A stretch of DNA of 7,895 nt from an uncultured Saprospiraceae bacterium (lineage in GTDB: Bacteria; Bacteroidota; Bacteroidia; Chitinophagales; Saprospiraceae), in NCBI GenBank assembly GCA_937959095.1, contig CALGLY010000351.1, positions 1 through 7,895 on the forward strand. The letters run 5' to 3'. The position numbers were made by a program, and so were the translations under genes. A model generated the notes under the pieces. The model saw only the letters and a list, made by a program, of their open reading frames with translations. It was not told where the DNA came from and ran no database searches. Below, in pieces: positions 1 through 6,092 of this stretch (its first letter is position 1; each line of letters begins with the position of its first letter).

Positions 1-573
1 CTACTCTTTTTTAGACAAAATTTCTTCAATTGTGCGAGAAAAGTGTTCATGTTCTAATTTTAATACTCTTTGCGCAATACTTTCGGGACATTCTGCACCT
101 GAAAGGGGACATTCTGCTTGGTAAATAACATCACCTTCATCATATTGTTCATTTACGTAATGTATTGTAATACCTGAAGTGGGTTCTTTTGCAGCCCAAA
201 CTGCCCGATGTACATGCATTCCATACATTCCTTTTCCTCCATATTTTGGCAATAAAGCAGGGTGTATATTCACTATTTTTTTGGGGAAAGCCGCAACTAA
301 ATATGTAGGTACTAACCATAAAAAACCTGCCAATACAATGAAGTCAATTTGGAAGAGAGAAAGTTCGTGTAAGATATTTTTGGTCTTATAAAAAGTAGTA
401 CGCTCAATCACTAAAGTAGAAATACCATGAGAAGCTGCCATCTCTAGCACAGGAGCTTTGGGCTTATTGGAAACTACTAAGTGAATTTTTATGGAAGAAT
501 GTCCTTTGAAATGTTCGATAATTTTTCGGGCGTTGCTACCTGTACCAGATGCAAATATTGCGATGTGTTTCAT
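1..573 (-). CDS. purN: Phosphoribosylglycinamide formyltransferase (GAR transformylase 1)
   Basis: PurN transfers a formyl group from 10-formyltetrahydrofolate to glycinamide ribonucleotide, the third step of purine synthesis, in the cytoplasm. The 190-residue protein is full length for the family (roughly 190-210) and complete here, with ATG at 571-573 and TAG at 1-3. The N-terminal phosphate-binding loop GTGSN is at residues 10-14. The catalytic Asn and His lie in NIHPALLP (N102, H104), followed by the flexible GGKGMYGMHVH stretch (112-122). The catalytic Asp is D145 in YDEGDVI, matching the E. coli LDGGPVI region. The C-terminal LEHEHF helix is typical. It lies 57 bases downstream of the 533-residue gene on the same strand, separated by a perfect hairpin. 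No other purine gene is in the window. No Shine-Dalgarno or clear promoter is seen. Confidence 0.96.
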   Translation of the reverse strand: MKHIAIFASGTGSNARKIIEHFKGHSSIKIHLVVSNKPKAPVLEMAASHGISTLVIERTTFYKTKNILHELSLFQIDFIVLAGFLWLVPTYLVAAFPKKIVNIHPALLPKYGGKGMYGMHVHRAVWAAKEPTSGITIHYVNEQYDEGDVIYQAECPLSGAECPESIAQRVLKLEHEHFSRTIEEILSKKE

Positions 574-588
574 TCTTTTCTAATACTT

Positions 589-627
589 TGAGTCATACCT
601 GCCCATTTGCAGAGCAGGTATGACTCA
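589..627. repeat. Perfect 14-bp inverted repeat between the 533-residue gene and purN
   Basis: The arms at 589-602 and 614-627 are perfectly complementary (TGAGTCATACCTGC-type arms) around an 11-base loop. The structure begins 3 bases after the stop of the upstream minus-strand gene and ends 15 bases before the purN start. Neither strand has a U run after the stem, so it is not a canonical intrinsic terminator. It may be an mRNA processing or stabilising hairpin, a non-canonical terminator, or one copy of a dispersed extragenic palindrome. The palindrome is read directly; its role is inference. Confidence 0.85.
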
Positions 628-630
628 CTA

Positions 631-2232
631 TTAATCAAACTGCAAATCTGCGAAACGAAATTTATTTCGCAATTCGGCATAAATCGCCATTGATTTACGT
701 CCTATTTGGCGGCAAATCTTTGGACGTGTAATAAGCTTCATTTCTCTATTCGGGAAAAGAGGGGTCGTAATCAAGTCACCTGTCTTATTAATTTCTGAAA
801 GTACGACAATAGAGTTCCGTCCATCAAAATTATGAAGCCGCCGATTATCTTCTTCCAAATTGCGTCGATTATCATTATACACAAAATACAATTTATCGCG
901 TACTATAGACATCGCATAAGAAGAAAAATAGCCCCCATCGTTTCTTGTCACTTGACGCTTTGGGATGCGTGTCGCCCACTCTATTCCACCATCAGGTTTA
1001 ATATTGACTACGATGATATCATTGTAATAATAATAAAATTCGCGTTGATAATTATTATTAAAACGCCCTGCGCTATAACCACCAACTGGGTTGGTATACT
1101 CCTGCACATAAAATTGCTCTGCTATCAATAGCGCACCACCATCGCTTCTAAGAATGAGATCATCCAATGCAAATCGATATAGTTCGGGCGCACGTAGTTT
1201 ATCCCCTCTTACTTCCGCACGTTCAGCACGTGCTTTCTGCCCTTCTCCGTAGTTTTCTGTAAGGAATTCAAAATCAAATTCTTTCAAATTTTGATTATAT
1301 ATTTCCTTCGTTTCCGCATCCAATCGAAAGAAGTAAGTGCCTTTCATACTATAAGTGCCACGCTCCGAGTAGAACCCAGAACAAACCAAATCGCCATCCT
1401 TAGCCACTCTAAAAGTTAAATCGGTTACAAAAACATCCTCTAAATTGATGCGATATTCATTGGCTAATGCGCCCTGATTGGTGTAAGCCAAAATAACATA
1501 CTCATAGTTGGCTTGTCCATTTCTACGTACTCGCACGCCATCTTTAAAAATTACACCCATTAAGTAGGCATTTCCAGCCTTATCCACTCGATATTCTTCC
1601 ACCCGAAATACCTTATCATCATAGGGTAAGGTGATGTCCTTACTCCATAACATCTCAAAAGAATCATCGTATACTTTCAGATTGAATTGTTCTGCTTCAC
1701 GGTTCTTGGTAGGGAGTTTATTGTAAATGAGGACTTTCGAGCTATCCTTTGCTAAAATAATATCAAATGACCCATCTCGCACCACACTCCTGGTATCTAT
1801 TTCGCTGATGAGTTCCAAATCGCGTTCGCTGGTGGTGAGGCGCGTATTATGGATTTTCTGTCGGAAGAGATAGTTTTTCTTCTTTGCTTCATTATGGAAA
1901 GAAGTAATGAGATAGAGCTGTCGCCCGACCATCACTATATCTTGAAAGACGCGATTTTTCTTTTTATATTTCAAATCAATTTCACGTGCTTTTTTCACGT
2001 TCATATCATCGCCATAGTGCTCAATGATAACTTTTGCGTTCTCTAGTGTGCCACCTTGCTTGATGCGTAAGCCATAGAAACCTTCTGCACCTGTAGCAAT
2101 AATCTTAGCAAGTGAAGAACCTGCTGGCTCTCTCATTTCTTGCCCCCAATCAATGTATGTTTCGCTGGCTTCCTGCCCAAAAAGTGTAATTGTAAACAGG
2201 AAAAAAAAGATACTAAATAGGAATTGTCGCAT
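631..2232 (-). CDS. Uncharacterised exported protein, probably beta-rich
   Basis: I do not recognise a characterised family. The 533-residue protein starts at ATG and has a signal peptide: MRQ, a hydrophobic phenylalanine-rich stretch (residues 4-18), and likely cleavage near GQ20, as is common in Bacteroidota. There is no lipobox Cys, so a periplasmic or secreted product is expected. The mature part alternates short hydrophobic strands with Asp/Gly turns: DKAGNAYLMGV (217-227), KDGDLVCSGFY (278-288), SDGGALLIAEQFY (363-375) and PDGGIEWATRIPK (413-425). This spacing suggests a beta-propeller or similar repeat fold, by inference. A conspicuous low-complexity stretch (FNNNYQ 391-396, then EFYYYYNDI 398-406) precedes the third turn region. 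The C terminus (RFADLQFD) shows no obvious type IX sorting domain. It lies 214 bases after porD, beyond a terminator-like hairpin, so it is probably a separate transcript. Proteins with a similar YYYNDI...NGxIEWAxxIPK pattern are, from memory, found across Bacteroidota without known function. Confidence 0.85.
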   Translation of the reverse strand: MRQFLFSIFFFLFTITLFGQEASETYIDWGQEMREPAGSSLAKIIATGAEGFYGLRIKQGGTLENAKVIIEHYGDDMNVKKAREIDLKYKKKNRVFQDIVMVGRQLYLITSFHNEAKKKNYLFRQKIHNTRLTTSERDLELISEIDTRSVVRDGSFDIILAKDSSKVLIYNKLPTKNREAEQFNLKVYDDSFEMLWSKDITLPYDDKVFRVEEYRVDKAGNAYLMGVIFKDGVRVRRNGQANYEYVILAYTNQGALANEYRINLEDVFVTDLTFRVAKDGDLVCSGFYSERGTYSMKGTYFFRLDAETKEIYNQNLKEFDFEFLTENYGEGQKARAERAEVRGDKLRAPELYRFALDDLILRSDGGALLIAEQFYVQEYTNPVGGYSAGRFNNNYQREFYYYYNDIIVVNIKPDGGIEWATRIPKRQVTRNDGGYFSSYAMSIVRDKLYFVYNDNRRNLEEDNRRLHNFDGRNSIVVLSEINKTGDLITTPLFPNREMKLITRPKICRQIGRKSMAIYAELRNKFRFADLQFD

Positions 2233-2341
2233 GGCCTAGTAGTTGATATAAAAATAAATAGTTGCCTATCCTAATAACGTTATAGCATAGCAATAAGTCA
2301 ATAAAGCAATCGGATTTTGTGATTTTAATAACAAAAAGAGC

Positions 2342-2414
2342 GCTAAATACAAAGGCGCGAAGATGCAGAGCATTTCAATAAAAAACTCTGCGACTCCGCG
2401 CCTTTGTGTTTAGC
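2342..2414 (-). terminator. Large GC-rich imperfect hairpin after porD, probable terminator or extragenic palindrome
   Basis: The arms at 2342-2370 and 2386-2414 are 29 bases each, pair at 25 of 29 positions, and enclose a 15-base A/T loop. The stem core GGCGCG/CGCGCC is far richer in GC than its surroundings. Read on the minus strand, the stem is followed within a few bases by CTCTTTTTGTT, a short U run, about 32 bases after the porD stop. That suits an intrinsic terminator for the coaBC-porD transcript. The AAAGGCGCGAAGATGCAGAG-type sequence also resembles dispersed extragenic palindromes that I recall from many bacterial genomes, so it may be a repeat doing the job of a terminator. Confidence 0.65.
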
Positions 2415-2446
2415 ATATTATTTTCAATGTTAAGCAATTGGAAACG

Positions 2447-3361
2447 CTATCGAATAGCACGGTATTTGGCAGCTCTTGCACCATCAATACGCGTCATGAC
2501 TTGAATTACTTTATTCTTTTCTTGAAGTGAACCACCCTTGAAAATTTCTGTAATTTCACTCGTTTTCGTATCGCTAAAAGTCTGCATAATCATCGCATTC
2601 GGATAGGCACGATTGACTTTACTTACGGTTTCGAGCGCTGCTGCTACCATGCCACGCCCAGTATTTACTTCCTCAGACATCACATCTAAACCTTGACGGT
2701 GGTAGTCATACATCGCTTGGCGAAAGGGGCGAATACGTGGCGAAAGCATATTTTCAGATAGCCAGTAGCGATTTCGATTACCATCTACAGAACGCCAAGC
2801 TTTAGGCTCGATAGCTGCTACAGCAGGCGGAATAGTAGTTACAATATCTTGTGCTTTCTTGAAATATTCATCGCCACCAAGCGGTGAAAAAGAATCGTAA
2901 TCCATACCAATTATCATATAAACATAGAATGCTAATAAGGATGTGATATGATCATTGTAATTACTCTCTGTAAAAATTAAAGGTTGAAACTGTTCGTAAT
3001 CAAACCAAACTTTACTGTCCTGTAGCGTCAGTAGGGGTGTTTCGTAGTCGCTGCCATATACAGGGCGTGTTGCCTGAATGGATAAATCTGCAGTGAATTG
3101 CGTTGCCGAACGCTCTTCATTGATATTAATAACTACATTTCCTCTGATGCGCTCTTCTGTTTCAAACACATCACCTGTCCATTTCGTATTATTCAAAAAC
3201 TCTTGGATAGATTGCTCTAAAGCTTCAAATACTTTAGGATCAGCTATACGTGCTTTTGCCTTCGAGGTATTCACGGCAACCTGAAAATCTAGTTCTTGTG
3301 CTTGCAAGGTAGCTATACTCAAAAGAGCAAATAAAATAGCTAGTGGAAATATCTTTTTCAT
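2447..3361 (-). CDS. porD: DUF4835 family protein, type IX secretion system protein PorD
   Basis: This 304-residue exported protein matches the Bacteroidota-specific DUF4835 family, which databases annotate as type IX secretion protein PorD. Its molecular role is poorly defined. The signal peptide is MKKIFPLAILFALLSIATLQAQ, with cleavage probably after Q22, placing it in the periplasm or at the outer membrane. Family features visible in order are a short strand and helix with NNTKW (57-61), the QATRPVYGSDYETP strand region (96-109), the helical LLAFYVYMIIGMDYDSFSPLGG block (142-163), and NRYWLSENML (197-206). These are followed by YDYHRQGLDVM (218-228) and a C-terminal helical end. It follows coaBC by 110 bases on the same strand, a pairing I recall as conserved in the phylum. 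The spacer holds an inverted repeat. The ATG start is supported by the signal peptide. Family assignment is strong; the PorD name is from memory. Confidence 0.82.
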   Translation of the reverse strand: MKKIFPLAILFALLSIATLQAQELDFQVAVNTSKAKARIADPKVFEALEQSIQEFLNNTKWTGDVFETEERIRGNVVININEERSATQFTADLSIQATRPVYGSDYETPLLTLQDSKVWFDYEQFQPLIFTESNYNDHITSLLAFYVYMIIGMDYDSFSPLGGDEYFKKAQDIVTTIPPAVAAIEPKAWRSVDGNRNRYWLSENMLSPRIRPFRQAMYDYHRQGLDVMSEEVNTGRGMVAAALETVSKVNRAYPNAMIMQTFSDTKTSEITEIFKGGSLQEKNKVIQVMTRIDGARAAKYRAIR

Positions 3362-3373
3362 GTTAGTGGTTTG

Positions 3374-3472
3374 GGTATCTAGTTATTTAGACGTTTGGGT
3401 TTTTAGAAACTTGGATGGCTTTATCTAAATATCCAAAAATCTAAATATCCAAAATCGGAATATCTAAACACC
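3374..3472. repeat. Imperfect long inverted repeat filling the coaBC-porD spacer
   Basis: The left arm 3374-3416 and the right arm 3431-3472 pair imperfectly, at about three quarters of positions with one gap. Both are made of TTTAG...TTTGG / CCAAA...CTAAA blocks. Within the right half, the 16-base unit ATCTAAATATCCAAAA occurs twice in perfect tandem (3423-3438 and 3439-3454), followed by a degenerate third TATCTAAA. The right end reaches the first base of the coaBC stop codon (3472-3474). A related element lies upstream of coaBC. The pairing is read directly; membership of a dispersed repeat family is inference. Confidence 0.7.
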
Positions 3473-4656
3473 TATAGCTCTCTAATTTCATTCACAATAT
3501 CGGCAGCTACGGCAGTTTTTGATTTCAAATCAAATGCTTTTACCTCGCCACTTCTATGTAGAATCGTAATTTTATTTGTGTCGTGATTAAAGCCTGCACC
3601 TTTATCGCGTAGCGAATTAAGAACAATAAAGTCAAAATTCTTACGCTCTAGCTTTCCTTTTGCATTATCTAGTTCATTGTTTGTTTCCAGGGCGAAGCCT
3701 ATTAGTAGCTGCCCTTTTTGTTTCACTTTCCCTAAACTCGCTGCAATGTCAGGCGTTTTTTCTAGCGCAATGCTCAATTTATCACTCTTCTTTTTAATTT
3801 TTTTATCAGCAACATCTATTGGGCGATAATCCGCGACGGCTGCCGCTAAAATACCAATATGTTGCTGTTCAAAATTATGAGTGGCAGCTTCATACATTTG
3901 CTGGGCGGTCTGTACTCGAATAAGTTCTATATTCGGATGCACAGGCATTAATTTAGAAGGACCTAGTACAAGTCGCACCTTCGCACCTCTATCGGCCAGC
4001 ACTTCTGCAATAGCTACTCCCATTTTTCCAGAAGAACGATTGCCTATGAAACGTACAGGATCGAGTGGTTCATACGTCGGACCGGCAGTTATTACAACTT
4101 TTTTTCCTGTGAAGTCTGTTTTTTTCGCAAAAAAGGCTTGCAAATGCGCTACGATGTCTTCGGGTTCTGCCATTCTTCCCTCTCCTACTAGTCCACTTGC
4201 CAATTCTCCATGTCCTACCGGAATGAGGTGATTGCCATAGCTTTGGAGCTGCTGCACATTGCGTTGCGTAGCTGGGTGTTTCCACATATCCACATCCATA
4301 GCAGGAGCGAAAAAAACAGGACAACGCGCCGACAGATAAACCGCCGTGATGACATTATCGCACAGTCCATTAGCTAGTTTCGCAAGCGTAGTAGCTGTAG
4401 CAGGTGCAATGATCATAGCATCGGCCCACAAGCCGAGTTCAACGTGATTATTCCAACCTTCTTCTGAAGAAACTTTACTGAAAACAGGACGCTTGGAGAG
4501 CGTGGAAAGGGTGAGTGGGGTAATGAAATCGGTGGCAGCAGGAGTCATCAAGACTTGCACTTCTGCTCCGCACTTGATTAAAAGACGGCTAAGGCTAGCT
4601 GCTTTGTAAGCTGCTATGCTGCCGCTAATGCCGAGGATAATTTTTTTGCCTTTCAA
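3472..4656 (-). CDS. coaBC: Bifunctional phosphopantothenoylcysteine decarboxylase / phosphopantothenate-cysteine ligase
   Basis: CoaBC joins cysteine to 4'-phosphopantothenate (CoaB half) and decarboxylates the product to 4'-phosphopantetheine (CoaC half, FMN dependent), in the cytoplasmic coenzyme A pathway. The 394-residue length is normal. The CoaC half shows GSIAAYK (12-18), the catalytic His in [12 protein letters not shown] (H71), [13 protein letters not shown] (85-97), PAMDVDMW (118-125) and [13 protein letters not shown] (150-162). The CoaB half shows [30 protein letters not shown] (from 184), AAAVADYRP (271-279) and the lysine cluster KIKKK (286-290). Two residues differ from E. coli: Asp121 where its PAMN motif has Asn125, and Ser154 where it has Cys158. 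The start is TTG at 4654-4656; no in-frame ATG lies between it and a stop at 4735-4737. Homologues typically begin M-L-K-G-K-K, which fits this start. Related inverted repeats flank the gene on both sides. Confidence 0.95.
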   Translation of the reverse strand: MKGKKIILGISGSIAAYKAASLSRLLIKCGAEVQVLMTPAATDFITPLTLSTLSKRPVFSKVSSEEGWNNHVELGLWADAMIIAPATATTLAKLANGLCDNVITAVYLSARCPVFFAPAMDVDMWKHPATQRNVQQLQSYGNHLIPVGHGELASGLVGEGRMAEPEDIVAHLQAFFAKKTDFTGKKVVITAGPTYEPLDPVRFIGNRSSGKMGVAIAEVLADRGAKVRLVLGPSKLMPVHPNIELIRVQTAQQMYEAATHNFEQQHIGILAAAVADYRPIDVADKKIKKKSDKLSIALEKTPDIAASLGKVKQKGQLLIGFALETNNELDNAKGKLERKNFDFIVLNSLRDKGAGFNHDTNKITILHRSGEVKAFDLKSKTAVAADIVNEIREL

Positions 4657-4660
4657 AAAA

Positions 4661-4729
4661 TAGTAGTTTGGTGATTTAGCTATTTGGATTTTCAGATTTT
4701 TTCCAAAAACCCAAATAGCTAAACTACTA
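4661..4729. repeat. Inverted repeat touching the coaBC start
   Basis: The inner arms TTTAGCTATTTGG (4675-4687) and CCAAATAGCTAAA (4711-4723) are perfectly complementary over 13 bases. The outer arms TAGTAG (4661-4666) and CTACTA (4724-4729) also pair, leaving an 8-base bulge (4667-4674). Four further A:T pairs extend the stem inward after one mismatch. On the minus strand the structure runs straight into TTTTTTG, whose last three bases are the coaBC TTG start. Its arm resembles the left arm of the 3374-3472 repeat, matching about 18 of 24 positions over the TTTAGnnnTTTGG...AGA stretch. It could be a repeat copy, an attenuator-like hairpin or a fold that hides the start codon. Confidence 0.75.
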
Positions 4730-4750
4730 AAAATCTATAATTAGAAGTGG

Positions 4751-4780
4751 AAAAAAAATAGATTCAGAATCTATTTTTTT
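4751..4780 (-). terminator. Intrinsic terminator after rpoZ, symmetrical
   Basis: A perfect palindrome has 14-base arms (4752-4765 and 4767-4780) around a single central base. The core is TAGATTC/GAATCTA, with seven A on one side and seven T on the other. It starts 8 bases after the rpoZ stop. On the minus strand it forms a stem ending in a run of eight U, the form of an intrinsic terminator, and its symmetry would let it work on either strand. The stem is poor in GC, so termination may be partial and let some transcripts continue into coaBC. Confidence 0.7.
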
Positions 4781-4788
4781 CGTGTTCT

Positions 4789-5130
4789 TTACTCTTCTTT
4801 GTTCTTCTTCTCTTTGTATTTGAAGAAGATTTCTCCTTGCATAAACTCATTGGTAGCAATCACCGTCGGATTCGGTAGTCGCTCATAGAATTTAGAGATT
4901 TCTATTTGCTCCTTGTTTTCGCTGATTTCTTCGATGGTGTCCGAAGTAGTAGCAAACTCATCCAATTTTTGGTGAAGTTCGTGCTTCAAATCAATGGAAA
5001 GCTGGCGCGCGCGCTTAGAAATTATATTTAAGACCTCATAAATATTACCCGTAGTCGCTGCGATTTCTTTTACATCACGTGCGCATAGATTAGGATCCAA
5101 AGATTGCACTTTTGATTTTATATCTGTCAT
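4789..5130 (-). CDS. rpoZ: RNA polymerase omega subunit (Rpb6/omega family)
   Basis: Omega binds the beta' subunit and helps assemble and stabilise RNA polymerase. The 113-residue protein carries the family core TGNIYEVLNIISKRARQLS at residues 27-45, where the N.YE.. helix and the basic KRA segment match the omega/Rpb6 fold. The C-terminal ERLPNPTVIATNEFMQGEI (83-101) is typical of Bacteroidota omega proteins, which are often annotated as hypothetical or as RpoZ. The tail KYKEKKNKEE is highly charged. The ATG at 5128-5130 lies inside the 3' end of bamD, giving a 41-base overlap in a different frame, so translational coupling is likely. The acidic-basic segment before the core (DPNLCARDVKE, 12-22) supports this start rather than a shorter one. 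A strong terminator-like palindrome follows the gene. Confidence 0.88.
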   Translation of the reverse strand: MTDIKSKVQSLDPNLCARDVKEIAATTGNIYEVLNIISKRARQLSIDLKHELHQKLDEFATTSDTIEEISENKEQIEISKFYERLPNPTVIATNEFMQGEIFFKYKEKKNKEE

Positions 5131-5929
5131 CCTTACTTATATTTTTTAACTTCTGAATGGACTTCTTATTGATTACATTTGCCTGATTGCGAAATTCACT
5201 ATCAGAATAGCGCGATAAAAACTGTTCAGAACGTTCATTTACTTCCTTGTACCGTTCTTCTTGTTTGTCAATGACGCTATTTTCTGCTAAATCATAAGTC
5301 GCTTCAATAATTAAGAAACGTACTTCTTCGGCACGTTTAGTATCTGGAAAATCTTTCAACAAATTCTCTAAGGACTGTACCGAAGCCTGATATTGCCTCG
5401 TATTGTAATACAATCGTCCTTGCTGAAAATATTTTTCTTCTTGTTTCAGTCGCAATTCTTCTATCAACTGATTCGCTTGTAATACGCGCTCGCTATCAGG
5501 ATAAGAGTTTGCAAAAATCTGTAGTTCGTCTATCGCAGTACTTGTATATGTCTGATCTAGACGAAAGGTCGGCGACATCTTATAGTTGGAATAAGCCGAC
5601 ATAAAATCTATTTCTTCCTTGTAATCACTATTTGGAAAAGTAGAGGAGAAATTTTTGAAATAATAAGCCGCCAATATATACTGCTCTGTATTGTAGTAAG
5701 TATAGGCATACTTATAATAAATATCTTCCAATTCCTGTTTTCCTCGATAACTTGGAATAATTAGTTCATAAAGCGATTGCGCCTTGATGTAGTCTCCTGC
5801 ATCAAAATAGGTGCTTGCTTTTTCTGTCAGCAACTTGATGTCACCACTAGAGCGTATTTTCTCAAATTCACTTTTACAAGAAGTAAATAAAATAGCTCCC
5901 AATAGTATATAAACCAATGCTTTTCTCAT
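5090..5929 (-). CDS. bamD: Outer membrane protein assembly lipoprotein BamD
   Basis: BamD is the essential lipoprotein partner of BamA in the complex that inserts beta-barrel proteins into the outer membrane. The 279-residue protein starts with a lipoprotein signal, MRKALVYILLGAILFTSC, with the lipidated cysteine at C18 followed by Lys. Helical TPR-like repeats follow: about 34-62 (ASTYFDAGDYIKAQSLYELII), 68-98 (YYKYAYTYYNTEQYILAAYYF), 118-160 and 166-200 (YFQQGRLYYNTRQYQASVQSLENLL). The family signature is MSPTFRLDQTYTSTAIDELQIFANSYPDS (from 118). The end, residues 220-279, is charged and helical. It is first in the minus-strand cluster and overlaps rpoZ by 41 bases. It diverges from the DUF3137 gene across a 163-base spacer that holds its likely promoter. 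Length and motifs fit the family, with no sign of damage. Confidence 0.93.
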   Translation of the reverse strand: MRKALVYILLGAILFTSCKSEFEKIRSSGDIKLLTEKASTYFDAGDYIKAQSLYELIIPSYRGKQELEDIYYKYAYTYYNTEQYILAAYYFKNFSSTFPNSDYKEEIDFMSAYSNYKMSPTFRLDQTYTSTAIDELQIFANSYPDSERVLQANQLIEELRLKQEEKYFQQGRLYYNTRQYQASVQSLENLLKDFPDTKRAEEVRFLIIEATYDLAENSVIDKQEERYKEVNERSEQFLSRYSDSEFRNQANVINKKSIQKLKNISKDDRYKIKSAIFGS

Positions 5930-5936
5930 AAGGTTG

Positions 5937-5944
5937 CAAAAGTA
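5937..5944 (-). promoter_or_regulatory. Bacteroidota-type -7 promoter element for bamD
   Basis: The minus strand reads TACTTTTG followed by CAACCTT and the bamD ATG. This matches the Bacteroidota consensus TAnnTTTG exactly. The -33 TTTG element is not obvious at the expected spacing, where the sequence is A/T rich. Transcription would begin only a few bases before the ATG, giving a very short or leaderless message. No start site data are available, so this is inference from sequence. Confidence 0.6.
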
Positions 5945-6018
5945 CTATTTTTATAATTGATAATGTAAGATTGATAATTGAATATTTTAGCCTTCTAATC
6001 CATGATATATAGGCTCTA

Positions 6019-6049
6019 TTTCATTATCCACTAAATTAAAGTATCTTTC
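6019..6049 (+). promoter_or_regulatory. Possible promoter for the DUF3137 gene
   Basis: TTTC at 6019-6022 and TATCTTTC at 6042-6049 are separated by 19 bases, the usual spacing of Bacteroidota -33 TTTG and -7 TAnnTTTG elements. Each differs from consensus by G to C at its last base. It lies about 44 bases before the ATG at 6093. A small hairpin (6062-6067 with 6075-6080) lies in the resulting leader. The match is suggestive only. Confidence 0.35.
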
Positions 6050-6092
6050 GGGCTTCAAAAGGTTGGTTACAACTACCAACATACCCGATACT

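Noticed and set aside
179..391. Plus-strand open frames opposite purN, and similar ones at 832-1131, 1849-2046, 3078-3284 and 3881-4231
   Set aside because: Each lies antisense to a well-supported gene, with no signal, domain or promoter support.
2249..2256. TATTTTTA on the minus strand as a -7 element for the 533-residue gene
   Set aside because: It lacks the final G and has no -33 partner; such matches are frequent in A/T-rich sequence.
2274..2283. Ten-base palindrome ATAACGTTAT upstream of the 533-residue gene as an operator
   Set aside because: Too short, with no regulator gene nearby and no second copy to support it.
3423..3454. Tandem 16-base repeats as a CRISPR array
   Set aside because: The units are directly adjacent without spacers and no cas genes are present.
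4070..4324. Open frame of 84 codons on the minus strand inside coaBC
   Set aside because: It overlaps coaBC in another frame, has no family features and is rich in Arg and Cys as expected for an out-of-frame shadow.
5005..5013. Alternating GC run in rpoZ as a Z-DNA or regulatory site
   Set aside because: It simply encodes the conserved basic KRA segment of omega.
6063..6092. Upstream TTG start for the DUF3137 gene, adding 10 residues
   Set aside because: The ATG at 6093 is a stronger start, and the added stretch overlaps a small hairpin and shows no sign of coding.
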